DNA of 14,338 bases. Source: Alloprevotella tannerae (GTDB lineage Bacteria; Bacteroidota; Bacteroidia; Bacteroidales; Bacteroidaceae). Below the pieces are notes generated by a model. The model was not told where the DNA came from. It was given only the letters and a program-made list of their open reading frames with translations, and did no database searches. Both the position numbers and the translations under genes were made by a program. Positions 1-7,635 of the stretch are shown piece after piece. The stretch covers positions 1-14,338 of the forward strand of contig JABZGO010000020.1 of assembly GCA_015259305.1 (NCBI GenBank), given 5' to 3'. How positions within the stretch are numbered: the stretch's first letter is position 1; each line of letters opens with the position of its first letter.

Positions 1-2
1 TT

Positions 3-1154
3 TTTAATGCAGGACTTCGGTTTCGTACAAAGTTTACAGGACATACGCTACAGGCGGGCCTCAACTGGCAGTTTGAAAAGATAAAGGAAAATGCACGTGA
101 ATGGGAGATGCGCGACTCTATGGGCTATTCGCTCCCCCACACGCCAGACATGCTACGCTTAATTTATAGTTTGCACTCAGCCAACGAGGTGCAGGGCAAC
201 AGGCTTTCAGGCTTCCTACAAGATAGCTGGCGATTCAAGAGTAAATTAGGCTTGTTTAATCTCACCTACGGCGTAAGATTAAGCCATTGGGATTGGAACA
301 AGGAAACGACAATTTCGCCTCGCATCTCCATTGGGCTGCTTCCGGCAGCCAATGATCATTGGACTTTGCGGTTTGCTACGGGTTTCTATTATCAACCTCC
401 ATTCTACAAAGAATTAAGAGATACTGCACTAGTAAATGGCATTGCAAACGTTAATCTGAACAGATCTATCAAGTCGCAAAGATCTATCCATTTTGTTCTC
501 GGAGGAGATTATACCTTCCGCCTACTTGATCGCCCGTTTAAGTTTACAGCCGAACTCTACTATAAAGCGCTATCCAACTTAAACCCATACAGTGTAGACA
601 ACATAAGAGTAGTCTATTATGGTCGTAACATGGCATCCGGTTATGCAGCAGGCTTAGATCTGAAATTATATGGCGAGTTTGTGCCTGGCACAGATAGTTG
701 GTTGTCGGTCTCTTTGATGCAAACCAAAGAAAAAATTGCTGGTGTATGGTTGCCTCGTCCAACGAGTCAGCGCTACAATGTCTCACTTTATTTCACAGAT
801 TTCTTCCCTGGGAGCACGCGCTGGAGAAGTACGCTAAAATTAGCCTTTGCGGATGGACTGCCTTTCGGCCCTCCGCATACGGATCGCTCACAACAGACGT
901 TCCGAGCACCTGCTTATAAACGCGTAGACTTGGGCGTGAGCTATCGTTTAATTAACAACGAAGACCGCCACTTGACGCGAGGCTTGGGAAGAATGATTAA
1001 GAATGCGTGGTTAGGCGTTGATGCTTTTAATCTATTGGGGATTCAAAACATCAATTCTTACTTCTGGGTTACGGATATTACGAATACGCAATATGCCGTC
1101 CCTAACTTCTTAACCGGAAGACAGATCAACTTCCGTTTTTCAATAGACTTTTAA
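3..1154 (+). CDS. TonB-dependent outer-membrane receptor, C-terminal part (5' end outside window)
   Basis: The reading frame is open from the left edge (first full codon at 3) to a TAA at 1154, giving 383 residues with no start. The protein is rich in alternating aromatic/polar strands (for example LFNLTYGVRLSHWDWN and WTLRFATGFYYQPP) and ends NFRFSIDF, with the terminal aromatic residue typical of outer-membrane beta-barrels recognised by the BAM complex. The layout of long strand pairs and a closing strand after a GRQINF turn fits the barrel of TonB-dependent receptors; the plug and any carboxypeptidase-like N-terminal domain would lie upstream. The substrate cannot be read from this part. 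The ATG at 108 is internal, not the start. The gene is convergent with the histidine kinase, with only 16 bp between the stop codons and no terminator visible there. Confidence 0.8.
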   Translation, partial: FNAGLRFRTKFTGHTLQAGLNWQFEKIKENAREWEMRDSMGYSLPHTPDMLRLIYSLHSANEVQGNRLSGFLQDSWRFKSKLGLFNLTYGVRLSHWDWNKETTISPRISIGLLPAANDHWTLRFATGFYYQPPFYKELRDTALVNGIANVNLNRSIKSQRSIHFVLGGDYTFRLLDRPFKFTAELYYKALSNLNPYSVDNIRVVYYGRNMASGYAAGLDLKLYGEFVPGTDSWLSVSLMQTKEKIAGVWLPRPTSQRYNVSLYFTDFFPGSTRWRSTLKLAFADGLPFGPPHTDRSQQTFRAPAYKRVDLGVSYRLINNEDRHLTRGLGRMIKNAWLGVDAFNLLGIQNINSYFWVTDITNTQYAVPNFLTGRQINFRFSIDF

Positions 1155-1170
1155 TAACGACTATCGATGC

Positions 1171-2400
1171 TTAGCTTCTATCTATGAGCTGTATGCAAAA
1201 TGTAGTGCCTTGACCAGGCTCACTACTCTTTACAAAGATTTTCCCGCGATGGTATTCCTCAATTATACGCTTGGCGAGCGAGAGGCCAAGTCCCCATCCG
1301 CGGCGCTTAGTTGTAAAACCAGGCTTAAAAACATTCTTAAAATTTTTCTTAGGAATACCCTTGCCGGTATCAGATACTAATATTGAAATTCGCTTTTCGC
1401 GCTCCGTTACATCAACACAAATCTCCCCTACACCGGCCATCGCATCAATAGCATTTTTACAAAGGTTCTCTATCACCCATTCAAAAAGCGGCGCATTGAT
1501 TTTCGCATACATCGCCGATGCGGAAAAAGACGTCTTGAGCTTAACCTTCTGTGACGTCCGCTTACCTATATAACCAAGTACACGTAGAATAACTTCGTTT
1601 AGATTTTCCTGCGTCATTTCGGGCGCAGAACCAATCTTAGAAAAGCGCTCTGCTATCAATTGAAGCCGCTGAATGTCCTTATCCATCTCAGGAACCAGAG
1701 GATCGTCGGGGTAACTCTCACGCAAAATAATGCTGCCAGCCATTAAAGACGAGATAGGCGTACCTAATTGGTGCGCCGTTTCCCTCGAAAGGCCGACCCA
1801 AACCTTATTTTGTTCCGCTCGCTTAGAACTTAATAAGGCTAAAATAGCAACAACTATAAATAAAGCCACAACGCCTAACTGAACATAGGGATACGTGGCT
1901 AGACGCTTCAACATCAAAGATGGTTCATAACAGATTTCAATTTTATTATCCGCCGCCTCATCTTCAGAAAGCTTCATTTCCATACACAATCCCGAAGACT
2001 TCATCTTATCAGCACGCAACAACAATTGTTGTGTAATGGCTTTATAACTCTTGCTCTGAGCATCTGATAAGACACTTTCCAAACTATCTTGGGGAATCCC
2101 TATATTTCGTGCTGCTAGGACGCGCCCTTGTCCATCCAAAACAATAACAGGAATCGTATTATTCCCATTAAGAACGCGCAAGACTAAATTCAAATCAGTA
2201 TTTTCATCAGCACGCGTTAGTGAGCGCATAGCTTCTGCCCACACTTCCATCTTTGCTGTTTCTTCCCGAGTCAGATCCTTTATAAGAATACTGCTGACGA
2301 CGAGTGAAAGAGCGGCAATGATTAAAGCTGCAATAATGAGGGCAGCTTTAACCGTGCGCATATTCAAACTAAAGCGCTTCATTTTGTTGGAGCGAGCCAT
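1171..2400 (-). CDS. Membrane sensor histidine kinase
   Basis: A 409-residue inner-membrane sensor kinase that autophosphorylates a histidine for transfer to an unidentified response regulator. Two membrane helices (about 18-40 and 173-191) flank a roughly 130-residue periplasmic sensor. The dimerisation/phosphoacceptor helix carries ETAHQLGTP with His210. The ATPase domain shows the N box [11 protein letters not shown] (Asn316), the G1 box DTGKGIP (344-350), the F box FKPGFTTK and the G2 box [10 protein letters not shown]. No HAMP domain is obvious. No response regulator is adjacent, so its partner is encoded elsewhere. The 5' end overlaps engB by 32 nt; internal ATGs at 2382 (MKRFSLN) and 2361 are alternatives, and 2382 is attractive because it leaves a short basic n-region before the first helix. 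It is probably translated from the engB transcript. Confidence 0.88.
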   Translation of the reverse strand: MARSNKMKRFSLNMRTVKAALIIAALIIAALSLVVSSILIKDLTREETAKMEVWAEAMRSLTRADENTDLNLVLRVLNGNNTIPVIVLDGQGRVLAARNIGIPQDSLESVLSDAQSKSYKAITQQLLLRADKMKSSGLCMEMKLSEDEAADNKIEICYEPSLMLKRLATYPYVQLGVVALFIVVAILALLSSKRAEQNKVWVGLSRETAHQLGTPISSLMAGSIILRESYPDDPLVPEMDKDIQRLQLIAERFSKIGSAPEMTQENLNEVILRVLGYIGKRTSQKVKLKTSFSASAMYAKINAPLFEWVIENLCKNAIDAMAGVGEICVDVTEREKRISILVSDTGKGIPKKNFKNVFKPGFTTKRRGWGLGLSLAKRIIEEYHRGKIFVKSSEPGQGTTFCIQLIDRS

Positions 2401-2983
2401 TAATTTGCTCGATATAATTTAGAATTTCTTCTCTTCCTAAATTACTAGTTGAGCTAGAGACAAAATAAGGTGGAAGTTCTTCCCATTCCTCTTTTAATGT
2501 TGCTAAGAATCCTTGCACATTAGATTTTAATACGCCTCTCTTATTCTTATCCGCTTTGGTAAAAATAATAGAAAAAGGCACGCCAAACTCGCCTAAAAAG
2601 CGAATGAATTCAAGATCAATCGTCTGTGGCTTAAGCCTAGAGTCAATTAGCACAAATAAGTTTGTGAGTTGTTCACGACGAGTCACATATCGCTCAATCA
2701 TCTTGCGCAATTCTTCGCGCTCTTTCTTACTACGTTTAGCGAAGCCATAGCCTGGCAAGTCTACCAAGAACCATTCATCGTTTATGATAAAGTGATTAAT
2801 GAGCAATGTCTTGCCTGGAGTTGACGAGGTCTTTGCTAATGCGGACCGACCTGTCAGCATATTAATTAGGCTACTCTTTCCCACATTACTTCTACCAATA
2901 AATGCGTACTCAGGGATCATTGTAGCAGGGCATTGTTCCAAACGCGCACTACTGATCTTAAATTCAGCTGTGTTGATCTTCAT
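2369..2983 (-). CDS. engB: Ribosome biogenesis GTP-binding protein EngB/YsxC (YihA)
   Basis: A 204-residue GTPase of the TrmE-Era-EngA-EngB family that assists assembly of the large ribosomal subunit. Motifs in order: G1 GRSNVGKS (30-37), G2 STPGKT (54-59), G3 DLPGYG (75-80), G4 TKAD (142-145), G5 SSS (176-178). The length matches the family, about 200 residues. The frame continues upstream to an ATG at 3070, but those 29 residues show no family resemblance and would overlap recR and run through the divergent promoters. The ATG at 2983 ([12 protein letters not shown]) matches the usual N-terminus and follows a TAnnTTTG element by about 20 nt. The histidine kinase follows with an overlap, so the two are likely cotranscribed. 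Confidence 0.95.
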   Translation of the reverse strand: MKINTAEFKISSARLEQCPATMIPEYAFIGRSNVGKSSLINMLTGRSALAKTSSTPGKTLLINHFIINDEWFLVDLPGYGFAKRSKKEREELRKMIERYVTRREQLTNLFVLIDSRLKPQTIDLEFIRFLGEFGVPFSIIFTKADKNKRGVLKSNVQGFLATLKEEWEELPPYFVSSSTSNLGREEILNYIEQINGSLQQNEAL

Positions 2984-3002
2984 TTCTCGACTGTTTGTAA
3001 TG

Positions 3003-3010
3003 CAAAAATA
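3003..3010 (-). promoter_or_regulatory. Bacteroidetes -7 promoter element for engB
   Basis: On the minus strand this reads TATTTTTG, an exact match to the TAnnTTTG consensus of the Bacteroidetes primary sigma factor. It ends 19 bp before the engB ATG at 2983. I see no good TTTG at the expected -33 spacing, so the element is supported mainly by the -7 match and position. Confidence 0.55.
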
Positions 3011-3021
3011 ATGAATTTTCC

Positions 3022-3029
3022 TAACTTTG
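3022..3029 (+). promoter_or_regulatory. Bacteroidetes -7 promoter element for the recR operon
   Basis: TAACTTTG matches TAnnTTTG and ends 19 bp before the recR ATG at 3049. A TTTG at 2994-2997 could be the -33 element, but its 24-bp spacer is longer than the usual 19-21. The element lies only 11 bp from the oppositely oriented engB element, so the two promoters occupy the same roughly 65-bp region. Confidence 0.55.
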
Positions 3030-3048
3030 CCATTCCAACTCTGACTGA

Positions 3049-3661
3049 ATGAACGAACAGTATCCTTCAAAACACTTAGAACGTGCGCTGAATGAATTTA
3101 CCAAATTACCAGGTATTGGAAGGCGAACGGCTTTACGTTTAATTCTTCATCTGCTAAAGCAAGATGAGACTTACGTAAATTCCTTTGCTGAAAGTCTTAT
3201 CGCCGTCAAAGAGAAGATCCATTATTGCAAACTATGCCACAACATTTCCGACACTGATGTGTGCGAAATATGCGCCAACCCACTACGCGATCAATCTGTC
3301 GTATGTGTAGTAGAAAACATATCAGGTGTATTAAGCATTGAGAATACAGGCGCCTTTCGCGGACTCTATCATGTTTTAGGCGGCGTTATATCTCCAATGG
3401 ATGGCGTTGGGCCTTCTGATCTTGAAATAGATAGTTTGATTGACCGAGTAGCAAGTGGAGAGGTAAAAGAGATTATTTTTGCACTAAACCCGACAATGGA
3501 GGGTGACACCACAATCCTTTTATATTCAGCGTAAACTCGCACAATATGACGTCAAGCTTACGACCTTGGCGCGCGGTGTCAGCGTTGGAGAGGAGTTGGA
3601 ATATACTGACGAAATCACATTAGGACGTTCTATCACTGAGCGTATAGAAATCAAGCAATAA
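3049..3661 (+). pseudogene. recR: Recombination protein RecR, interrupted by a +1 frameshift
   Basis: RecR acts with RecF and RecO to load RecA at gaps. The first frame (3049-3534, 161 residues) has the helix-hairpin-helix [12 protein letters not shown] (20-31), the zinc finger Cys60-x2-Cys63 ... Cys72-x2-Cys75, and most of the Toprim domain (VCVVEN, then NPTMEGDTT). After GDTT the frame departs from the family and stops at 3532-3534. Reading on one base later, from 3515, restores [15 protein letters not shown] ... [21 protein letters not shown] to a TAA at 3659-3661. The joined product would be about 203 residues, the normal RecR length. So one extra base lies near 3511-3517. The lost tail includes the end of Toprim and the conserved C-terminal segment used in ring assembly, so the 161-residue form is unlikely to work. 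It could be a real mutation or a sequencing error. It is first in an operon with the next three genes. Confidence 0.9.
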
Positions 3662-3667
3662 CAAGAA

Positions 3668-4120
3668 ATGAATAATCGAATGCAGCCTGATGCTACATCC
3701 CCATACTTCGTTTTTCAAAAGCGAGGCCTCTTTTGCCTTTGGATAGTCATTATCATCTACGTTGCCTTATCTGAAGCAGAAATATTTCCGACGAGTTTTC
3801 TTGGGAAAAGTGCTGAGACAAAATATTTTTCAGACATTATTTCCATCATAACTGCTATTGGCGGCTCCTTTTTGGCTTATTCCCTGCCCTCTTGGAAAAG
3901 AGTTGCAGCCATTTTAGGGCAGCCTACGACAGCACAGAGCAAGAAAAAGCAAGCAAAATGGATAAGTCTGCGATTATTCCTTTTATGCCTCGCAACGCTA
4001 CCCAGCATTTTTTGCTACTACAGTATCTCTTTTACAGGCACATCGCTTTATAGCTTTTTTATTGCTGTAGTGGCTAGCATTCTTTGCTTTCCATTCAAAT
4101 CAAAAGACTCTGAGCAATGA
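3668..4120 (+). CDS. Four-helix membrane protein of unknown function
   Basis: A 150-residue protein that I cannot assign to a named family. Hydrophobic segments at about 19-38, 53-72, 98-119 and 124-142 suggest four membrane helices. The loop between helices 2 and 3 is basic (SWKR ... SKKKQAKW), and with the charged ends this predicts both termini and that loop in the cytoplasm. It starts 6 nt after the full-length recR stop, and its stop codon overlaps the next start as ATGA, so translation is probably coupled to the glycosyltransferase. A second ATG at 3680 is possible. The coupling suggests, without proving, a role beside the glycosyltransferase at the inner membrane. Confidence 0.8.
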   Translation: MNNRMQPDATSPYFVFQKRGLFCLWIVIIIYVALSEAEIFPTSFLGKSAETKYFSDIISIITAIGGSFLAYSLPSWKRVAAILGQPTTAQSKKKQAKWISLRLFLLCLATLPSIFCYYSISFTGTSLYSFFIAVVASILCFPFKSKDSEQ

Positions 4121-5244
4121 CTTTATCCATCATCATTGTCAACTACAATGTAAAGTATTATTTGGAACAATGTCTGCATTCTGTGTGGAAAGCAGTAGAA
4201 GGCATCGACAATGAAGTCTTTGTCGTAGACAATGCGTCCAAAGATGACTCAGTGGCGTACTTGAAAACCAAATTTCCACAACAGCAATACCCACACCTCC
4301 ATATCATTGCCAATCGTCATAATCTTGGTTTTGGAAAAGCAAACAACCTTGCGCTAAAAAAAGCAACCGGCGAATTTATACTTTTCCTCAACCCTGACAC
4401 GATACTAACTGAACACACGCTACACGACTGCATTGCTTTTGCTCGCACGCGTCCCAATTTAGGAGGCTTAGGCGTAAAAATGCTGCGCGACAATGGAGAG
4501 TTTGCTTTGGAATCTCGGCGAAGTCTTCCTACACCTTGGACCTCGTTTTGCAAGATCACGGGCTTAGCTACCTTGTTTCCAAAATCCAAGCTATTTGGCA
4601 AATATAATCTGCGTTTTCAGTCGGAAGACGAAAGTTCGCAGATTGATATTATATCGGGAGCCTTCTTGTTTGCAAAACACGAAGTGTTGAAAAAAACGGG
4701 CGGATTCGACGAACAATTTTTTATGTACGGAGAAGACATCGACCTCTCTTACCGAATACTCAAAGCCGGCTATAAAAACTACTATCTGCCCACGCCCATT
4801 TTACACTACAAAGGTGAAAGTACGCACAAAAACTCTTTCCGCTACGTTCACGTTTTCTACGAGGCGATGCTTATCTTCTTCCGCAAGCACTACCGCCACT
4901 ATAGTTTGATATTGAGCATCCCCATTATGGCAGCCATTATCTTGAGCGCCTGCCTCTCACTCGTATCTCGCCAGCTGCGACGCTTTAAGCGTTTTCTCTT
5001 TCCCAAGCCTTCAAATGCTGAAGAACGCTGTTACTATAATGGGACTCACTTGGATGATTTCCTTCGACTCAATATGCCGCTAACAGAAGACGCCTCCAAA
5101 GCCCTATACTTTGTTTACGATACGGCAGATCTCTCATATGATGAAATACTGTCCCGTTTAAGCAACTCTGATCACAAACATTATTTAGGAACGTTCTTCC
5201 CGAGAGAGAAAATTCTCATTACAGCCGGCGACGTCTTCCATTAA
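4117..5244 (+). CDS. GT2-family glycosyltransferase with a membrane anchor and C-terminal extension
   Basis: A 375-residue inverting glycosyltransferase of the GT-A fold, resembling rhamnosyltransferase/WcaA-type enzymes that act on nucleotide sugars at the cytoplasmic face of the inner membrane. The N-terminus LSIIIVNYN is the classic first strand. VVDNASKDDS (Asp38) binds the nucleotide, NPDT (92-95) is the DxD-like metal site, and GEDIDLSYR (205-213) carries the acidic residues expected of the catalytic region. A hydrophobic helix at about 263-285 is followed by a basic stretch (RQLRRFKR) and about 80 further residues of soluble sequence with no motif I recognise. Donor and acceptor cannot be predicted. 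It overlaps the preceding membrane-protein gene by 4 nt (ATGA) and lies 15 nt before the acetyltransferase. Confidence 0.88.
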   Translation: MTLSIIIVNYNVKYYLEQCLHSVWKAVEGIDNEVFVVDNASKDDSVAYLKTKFPQQQYPHLHIIANRHNLGFGKANNLALKKATGEFILFLNPDTILTEHTLHDCIAFARTRPNLGGLGVKMLRDNGEFALESRRSLPTPWTSFCKITGLATLFPKSKLFGKYNLRFQSEDESSQIDIISGAFLFAKHEVLKKTGGFDEQFFMYGEDIDLSYRILKAGYKNYYLPTPILHYKGESTHKNSFRYVHVFYEAMLIFFRKHYRHYSLILSIPIMAAIILSACLSLVSRQLRRFKRFLFPKPSNAEERCYYNGTHLDDFLRLNMPLTEDASKALYFVYDTADLSYDEILSRLSNSDHKHYLGTFFPREKILITAGDVFH

Positions 5245-5259
5245 ACAAGCTAAAAGCCT

Positions 5260-5763
5260 ATGTTGCAGTTAAGAGCATTAGAGCCTGAAGATTTAGAGTT
5301 TCTATATACGATAGAAAACGATCCGAGTCTATGGGAGGTTACGTCTGCTTGCGGCCCATATTCTCGCTATGCACTCAAGCAATATCTTGCAGCACAGCCC
5401 TCATCTATTTACGAAAACAATCAACTAAGGCTGATTGCAACAAAAGAAGATGGGCGCGCGATAGGCACAGTAGATCTATTTGACTTTTCGCCTACTGACA
5501 GGAGAGCTGAAGTCGGACTTGCAATTTTAAAGGACGAACGCGGAAATGGTTATGGCCTAGAAATGCTACAAAAAGCAACGGACTACGCACGCCTCTTTCT
5601 CAACATTCATCAACTCGTAGCGCATATTTCCCTCTGTAGTAACGAGCGTTCCTTGCAGACTTTCCGACAATGTGGCTTCGAGGACCTTGTCATTTTAACC
5701 GACTGGCACTTTTGCAATGGCGCATTTGAGGATGTTGTGTTAGTAAGAAAATTTTTAATATAA
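5260..5763 (+). CDS. GNAT-family N-acetyltransferase (RimJ/RimL/SpeG-like)
   Basis: A 167-residue acetyltransferase that would move an acetyl group from acetyl-CoA to an amine. The N-terminus LQLRALEPEDLEFLYTIEND and the central AIGTVDLFDF match the GNAT fold of the RimJ/RimL/SpeG branch. The acetyl-CoA loop is ERGNGYGLEML (93-103), and the C-terminal SNERSLQTFRQCGFED (127-142) is the usual second half of the CoA pocket. The substrate (ribosomal-protein N-terminus, polyamine or other) is not evident. It is the last gene of the recR operon, 15 nt after the glycosyltransferase, and no convincing intrinsic terminator follows it directly. Confidence 0.88.
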   Translation: MLQLRALEPEDLEFLYTIENDPSLWEVTSACGPYSRYALKQYLAAQPSSIYENNQLRLIATKEDGRAIGTVDLFDFSPTDRRAEVGLAILKDERGNGYGLEMLQKATDYARLFLNIHQLVAHISLCSNERSLQTFRQCGFEDLVILTDWHFCNGAFEDVVLVRKFLI

Positions 5764-6165
5764 CTATACTTTCAGCTACAACATTACCACCCAAAACTTT
5801 AACCCCTCCCTTTCAATATTTTCAGAGTGAAGCCGAGTAAGTTCATCGCAAATTTGGACTATGCGTAAACTCAAGCCCATTTATGAGCTAAGCCTGCAAC
5901 GTTTTCTATTCTACTGTCGTGATGCAACGTTTGTCCCCTCACGATAGTATAAACGTACGCTCACGATGAAAAACATGTACTAGCGTGAAAGGACAAAGAA
6001 TAAGGTGGAGTTGGTTGCGTAATTTCACATTTATATCGCTCGAAAGATCAAGCCAAAAGCGTTAAAAGGACTCCCAAAAGATGGGGCAGAAAGCTTTCGT
6101 GACACAAGACCAATCCATAGTATATCAAATCTAAAACCCAAACGTCCGTGACAAATTCGTATAAA
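5764..6165. other. Non-coding stretch between the acetyltransferase gene and the tRNA-Pro terminator
   Basis: About 400 bp with stops in all frames and no reading frame that resembles a protein. It contains an imperfect repeat/hairpin block at 5895-5948 (separate entry) and copies of a TCACGAT motif near 5939 and 5961. No integrase or transposase remnant is visible, although it lies on the 3' side of a tRNA, a common integration position. Confidence 0.6.
5895..5948. repeat. Direct repeat pair and inverted repeat in the intergenic stretch
   Basis: The 10-mer TGCAACGTTT occurs at 5895-5904 and 5923-5932, 28 bp apart. The second copy sits in the loop of an inverted repeat: ACTGTCGTGA (5913-5922) against TCACGATAGT (5939-5948), ten pairs including one G-T, with a 16-nt loop. 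No T-run follows, so an intrinsic terminator is not a good fit. It may be a dispersed genomic repeat or a structured RNA element at the end of the recR operon transcript. Confidence 0.5.
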
Positions 6166-6169
6166 TCAA

Positions 6170-6223
6170 GAAAAAGGAAAAAGCTTGCAAATTTCAAGAC
6201 TACATCTTCAAACTTACAAGCTT
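6170..6223 (-). terminator. Intrinsic terminator of tRNA-Pro
   Basis: On the minus strand, 13 nt after the tRNA 3' end, a 14-bp stem forms between the complements of 6210-6223 and 6181-6194 (AAGCTTGTAAGTTT pairing with AAATTTGCAAGCTT, two G-U pairs). A 15-nt loop can pair a little further. The stem is followed directly by a T-rich run (TTTCCTTTTTC). Strength, spacing and orientation all fit a Rho-independent terminator. Confidence 0.85.
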
Positions 6224-6236
6224 CTATTTCCAAACG

Positions 6237-6311
6237 TCGGGGTGAAAGGATTCGAACCTTCGACCCCCTGCTCCCAAAGCAGGTGCGCTAACCGGACTGC
6301 GCTACACCCCG
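6237..6311 (-). tRNA. tRNA-Pro (anticodon TGG)
   Basis: Reading the minus strand from 6311, the acceptor arm CGGGGTG pairs with CACCCCG, leaving discriminator A at 6237. The D arm is GCGC...GCGC-like, the anticodon stem is CCTGC/GCAGG around the loop TTTGGGA (anticodon TGG, reading CCA and probably other CCN codons), and the T arm contains GGTTCGAATCC. The length is 75 nt. CCA is not encoded, so it must be added after transcription. It lies downstream of the permease gene on the same strand, with its own promoter and terminator. Confidence 0.96.
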
Positions 6312-6328
6312 TTTGTTTGTTTCGGCTG

Positions 6329-6358
6329 CAAAGATAATATTTTATTTTTAAACATCAA
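6329..6358 (-). promoter_or_regulatory. Promoter of tRNA-Pro
   Basis: On the minus strand TATCTTTG (6336-6329) matches TAnnTTTG exactly, with a TTG at 6358-6356 and a 19-bp spacer. It ends 17 bp before the tRNA 5' end. The upstream element overlaps the stop codon of the permease gene. No terminator separates the permease gene from the tRNA, so read-through could add to tRNA transcription. Confidence 0.65.
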
Positions 6359-7611
6359 TCAAACTTGATAGCTTTTGCAGGCTGAATACGAGAAATAATA
6401 AAACTTGGTACGACTAAGGCCGCTAAAGTTATGATAAAAGTGGATATATTCAGCAAGAGTATATACCACCAATTCAGACTAATGGGCACCGTACTAACGT
6501 AATACGTCTCCGGGTTAAGTTGAGCCCATCCGAAATGTTGTTGTAGCAAGACCAAAGCCAAACCGATAACGTTGCCTATTACCAACCCACGAAGAATAAT
6601 AAAGGCGGCGTAATATAAAAATGTATTGCGTATTCGCGTATTTGAAGAACCTAGTGCCTTCAAAAGGCCAATCGTAGAGGTGCGCTCCAAAATTAAGATG
6701 AGCAAACCACTGACCATCGAAAAGCCGGCCACAAGCGTTACGAGCACTAATATGACCCAAATGTTTACGTCTAAAAGCGTCAGCCAATTAAAGACAGAAG
6801 CGGTCCGCGGATTTTCTTTTATGGACATCACGGCATAGGATGCGCCATTTTTATCTTTGCGACCATTAACCAAACGCCCTACGCGCTGAGCGACTTGATC
6901 TAAAGCGGAAAAATCTTTTACTCGCAACTCTAAACCACTACTCTGATCCGGCTGCCAACCATTTAAGCGATTGACGACAGCTTTACCTGTCAGAGCAAAT
7001 GAGCGGTCAAACTGCTTCATATTAGTACTGTATATGCCTACAATCTTAAAGCGCCTCATTTTAATGGTGTTCTCAAAAAAATAGGCGTAAACCAAATCTC
7101 CAACGTGCAGATTCAACAAATCGGATTGTGTTCGAGAGATGGCGATTTCGTTTGTAGACTTTGTCGCACTGAATTTTGGGAGACGACCGGCTATTAAGCA
7201 GCGCTTTAGAAACGAAATATCATAATCTTCTCCTAAACCTTTCAATACGACAGCCTGAAAGTCGTCGGTTGTCTTCAAGATGCCCTGCTTTTCAGAAAAG
7301 CGTTGCAAATGAGCAATCTCAGGCAATTGTTGCAGTTTCTGAACAATTTCACCTTCTGTGACAACCGGATAACTTTCAGGAGACGCTAAAGCGTTAGTAT
7401 CGAAAACTTCCAAATGAGACCCAAATCCGGTAAGCCTATAGCTGATTTCAGACTTGAAACCAAGCACAACGCAAACGGAGACAATCATTACGGCCAGCCC
7501 CACTGCGATGCCGGAAGTTGCCACGATAATGGCCGGCGTGGATGCACGATTCTTCTGCTGCCGATCTCCGGTGGAGAAAAAGCGCTTAGCCAAAAATAAT
7601 GATAGGTTCAT
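6355..7611 (-). CDS. ABC transporter permease of the LolC/LolE (FtsX-like) family
   Basis: A 418-residue inner-membrane permease of the lipoprotein-release type, which with a LolD ATPase extracts lipoproteins from the inner membrane for transfer to the outer membrane. Predicted helices at about 28-51, 281-307, 333-357 and 383-405 enclose a large periplasmic domain between helices 1 and 2, the standard MacB/LolE topology. ILERTSTIGLLKALG (307-321), after helix 2, is the conserved cytoplasmic coupling segment that contacts the ATPase. The N-terminus LFLAKRFF is also typical. The length fits LolC/E, about 400. No ATPase gene is adjacent. It starts 24 nt after the aminotransferase stop, so the two are probably one transcript. 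Other FtsX-like substrates cannot be excluded. Confidence 0.85.
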   Translation of the reverse strand: MNLSLFLAKRFFSTGDRQQKNRASTPAIIVATSGIAVGLAVMIVSVCVVLGFKSEISYRLTGFGSHLEVFDTNALASPESYPVVTEGEIVQKLQQLPEIAHLQRFSEKQGILKTTDDFQAVVLKGLGEDYDISFLKRCLIAGRLPKFSATKSTNEIAISRTQSDLLNLHVGDLVYAYFFENTIKMRRFKIVGIYSTNMKQFDRSFALTGKAVVNRLNGWQPDQSSGLELRVKDFSALDQVAQRVGRLVNGRKDKNGASYAVMSIKENPRTASVFNWLTLLDVNIWVILVLVTLVAGFSMVSGLLILILERTSTIGLLKALGSSNTRIRNTFLYYAAFIILRGLVIGNVIGLALVLLQQHFGWAQLNPETYYVSTVPISLNWWYILLLNISTFIITLAALVVPSFIISRIQPAKAIKFD

Positions 7612-7635
7612 TTGGAAGTTTTCTGGCTGTCGTTC

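Noticed and set aside
1155..1170. Bidirectional terminator between the receptor and the histidine kinase
   Set aside because: Only 16 bp separate the stops and no stable stem or T-run is present there.
2984..3070. N-terminal extension of EngB from the ATG at 3070
   Set aside because: It would overlap recR and the divergent promoters and lacks EngB similarity; the ATG at 2983 gives the normal family length.
3511..3534. Programmed +1 frameshift in recR as the preferred explanation
   Set aside because: I see no recognised slippery heptamer, stimulatory stem or rare-codon/stop arrangement of the known type at the shift, so mutation or sequencing error is more likely, though not excluded.
6048..6233. 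A 61-codon minus-strand frame next to tRNA-Pro
   Set aside because: It runs through the stem and T-run of the tRNA terminator; the Phe/Leu-rich segment is a translation of the T-rich terminator, not a membrane helix.
5764..6236. Possible integrated element on the 3' side of tRNA-Pro
   Set aside because: No integrase, no repeat of the tRNA 3' end and no foreign gene is visible in the gap.
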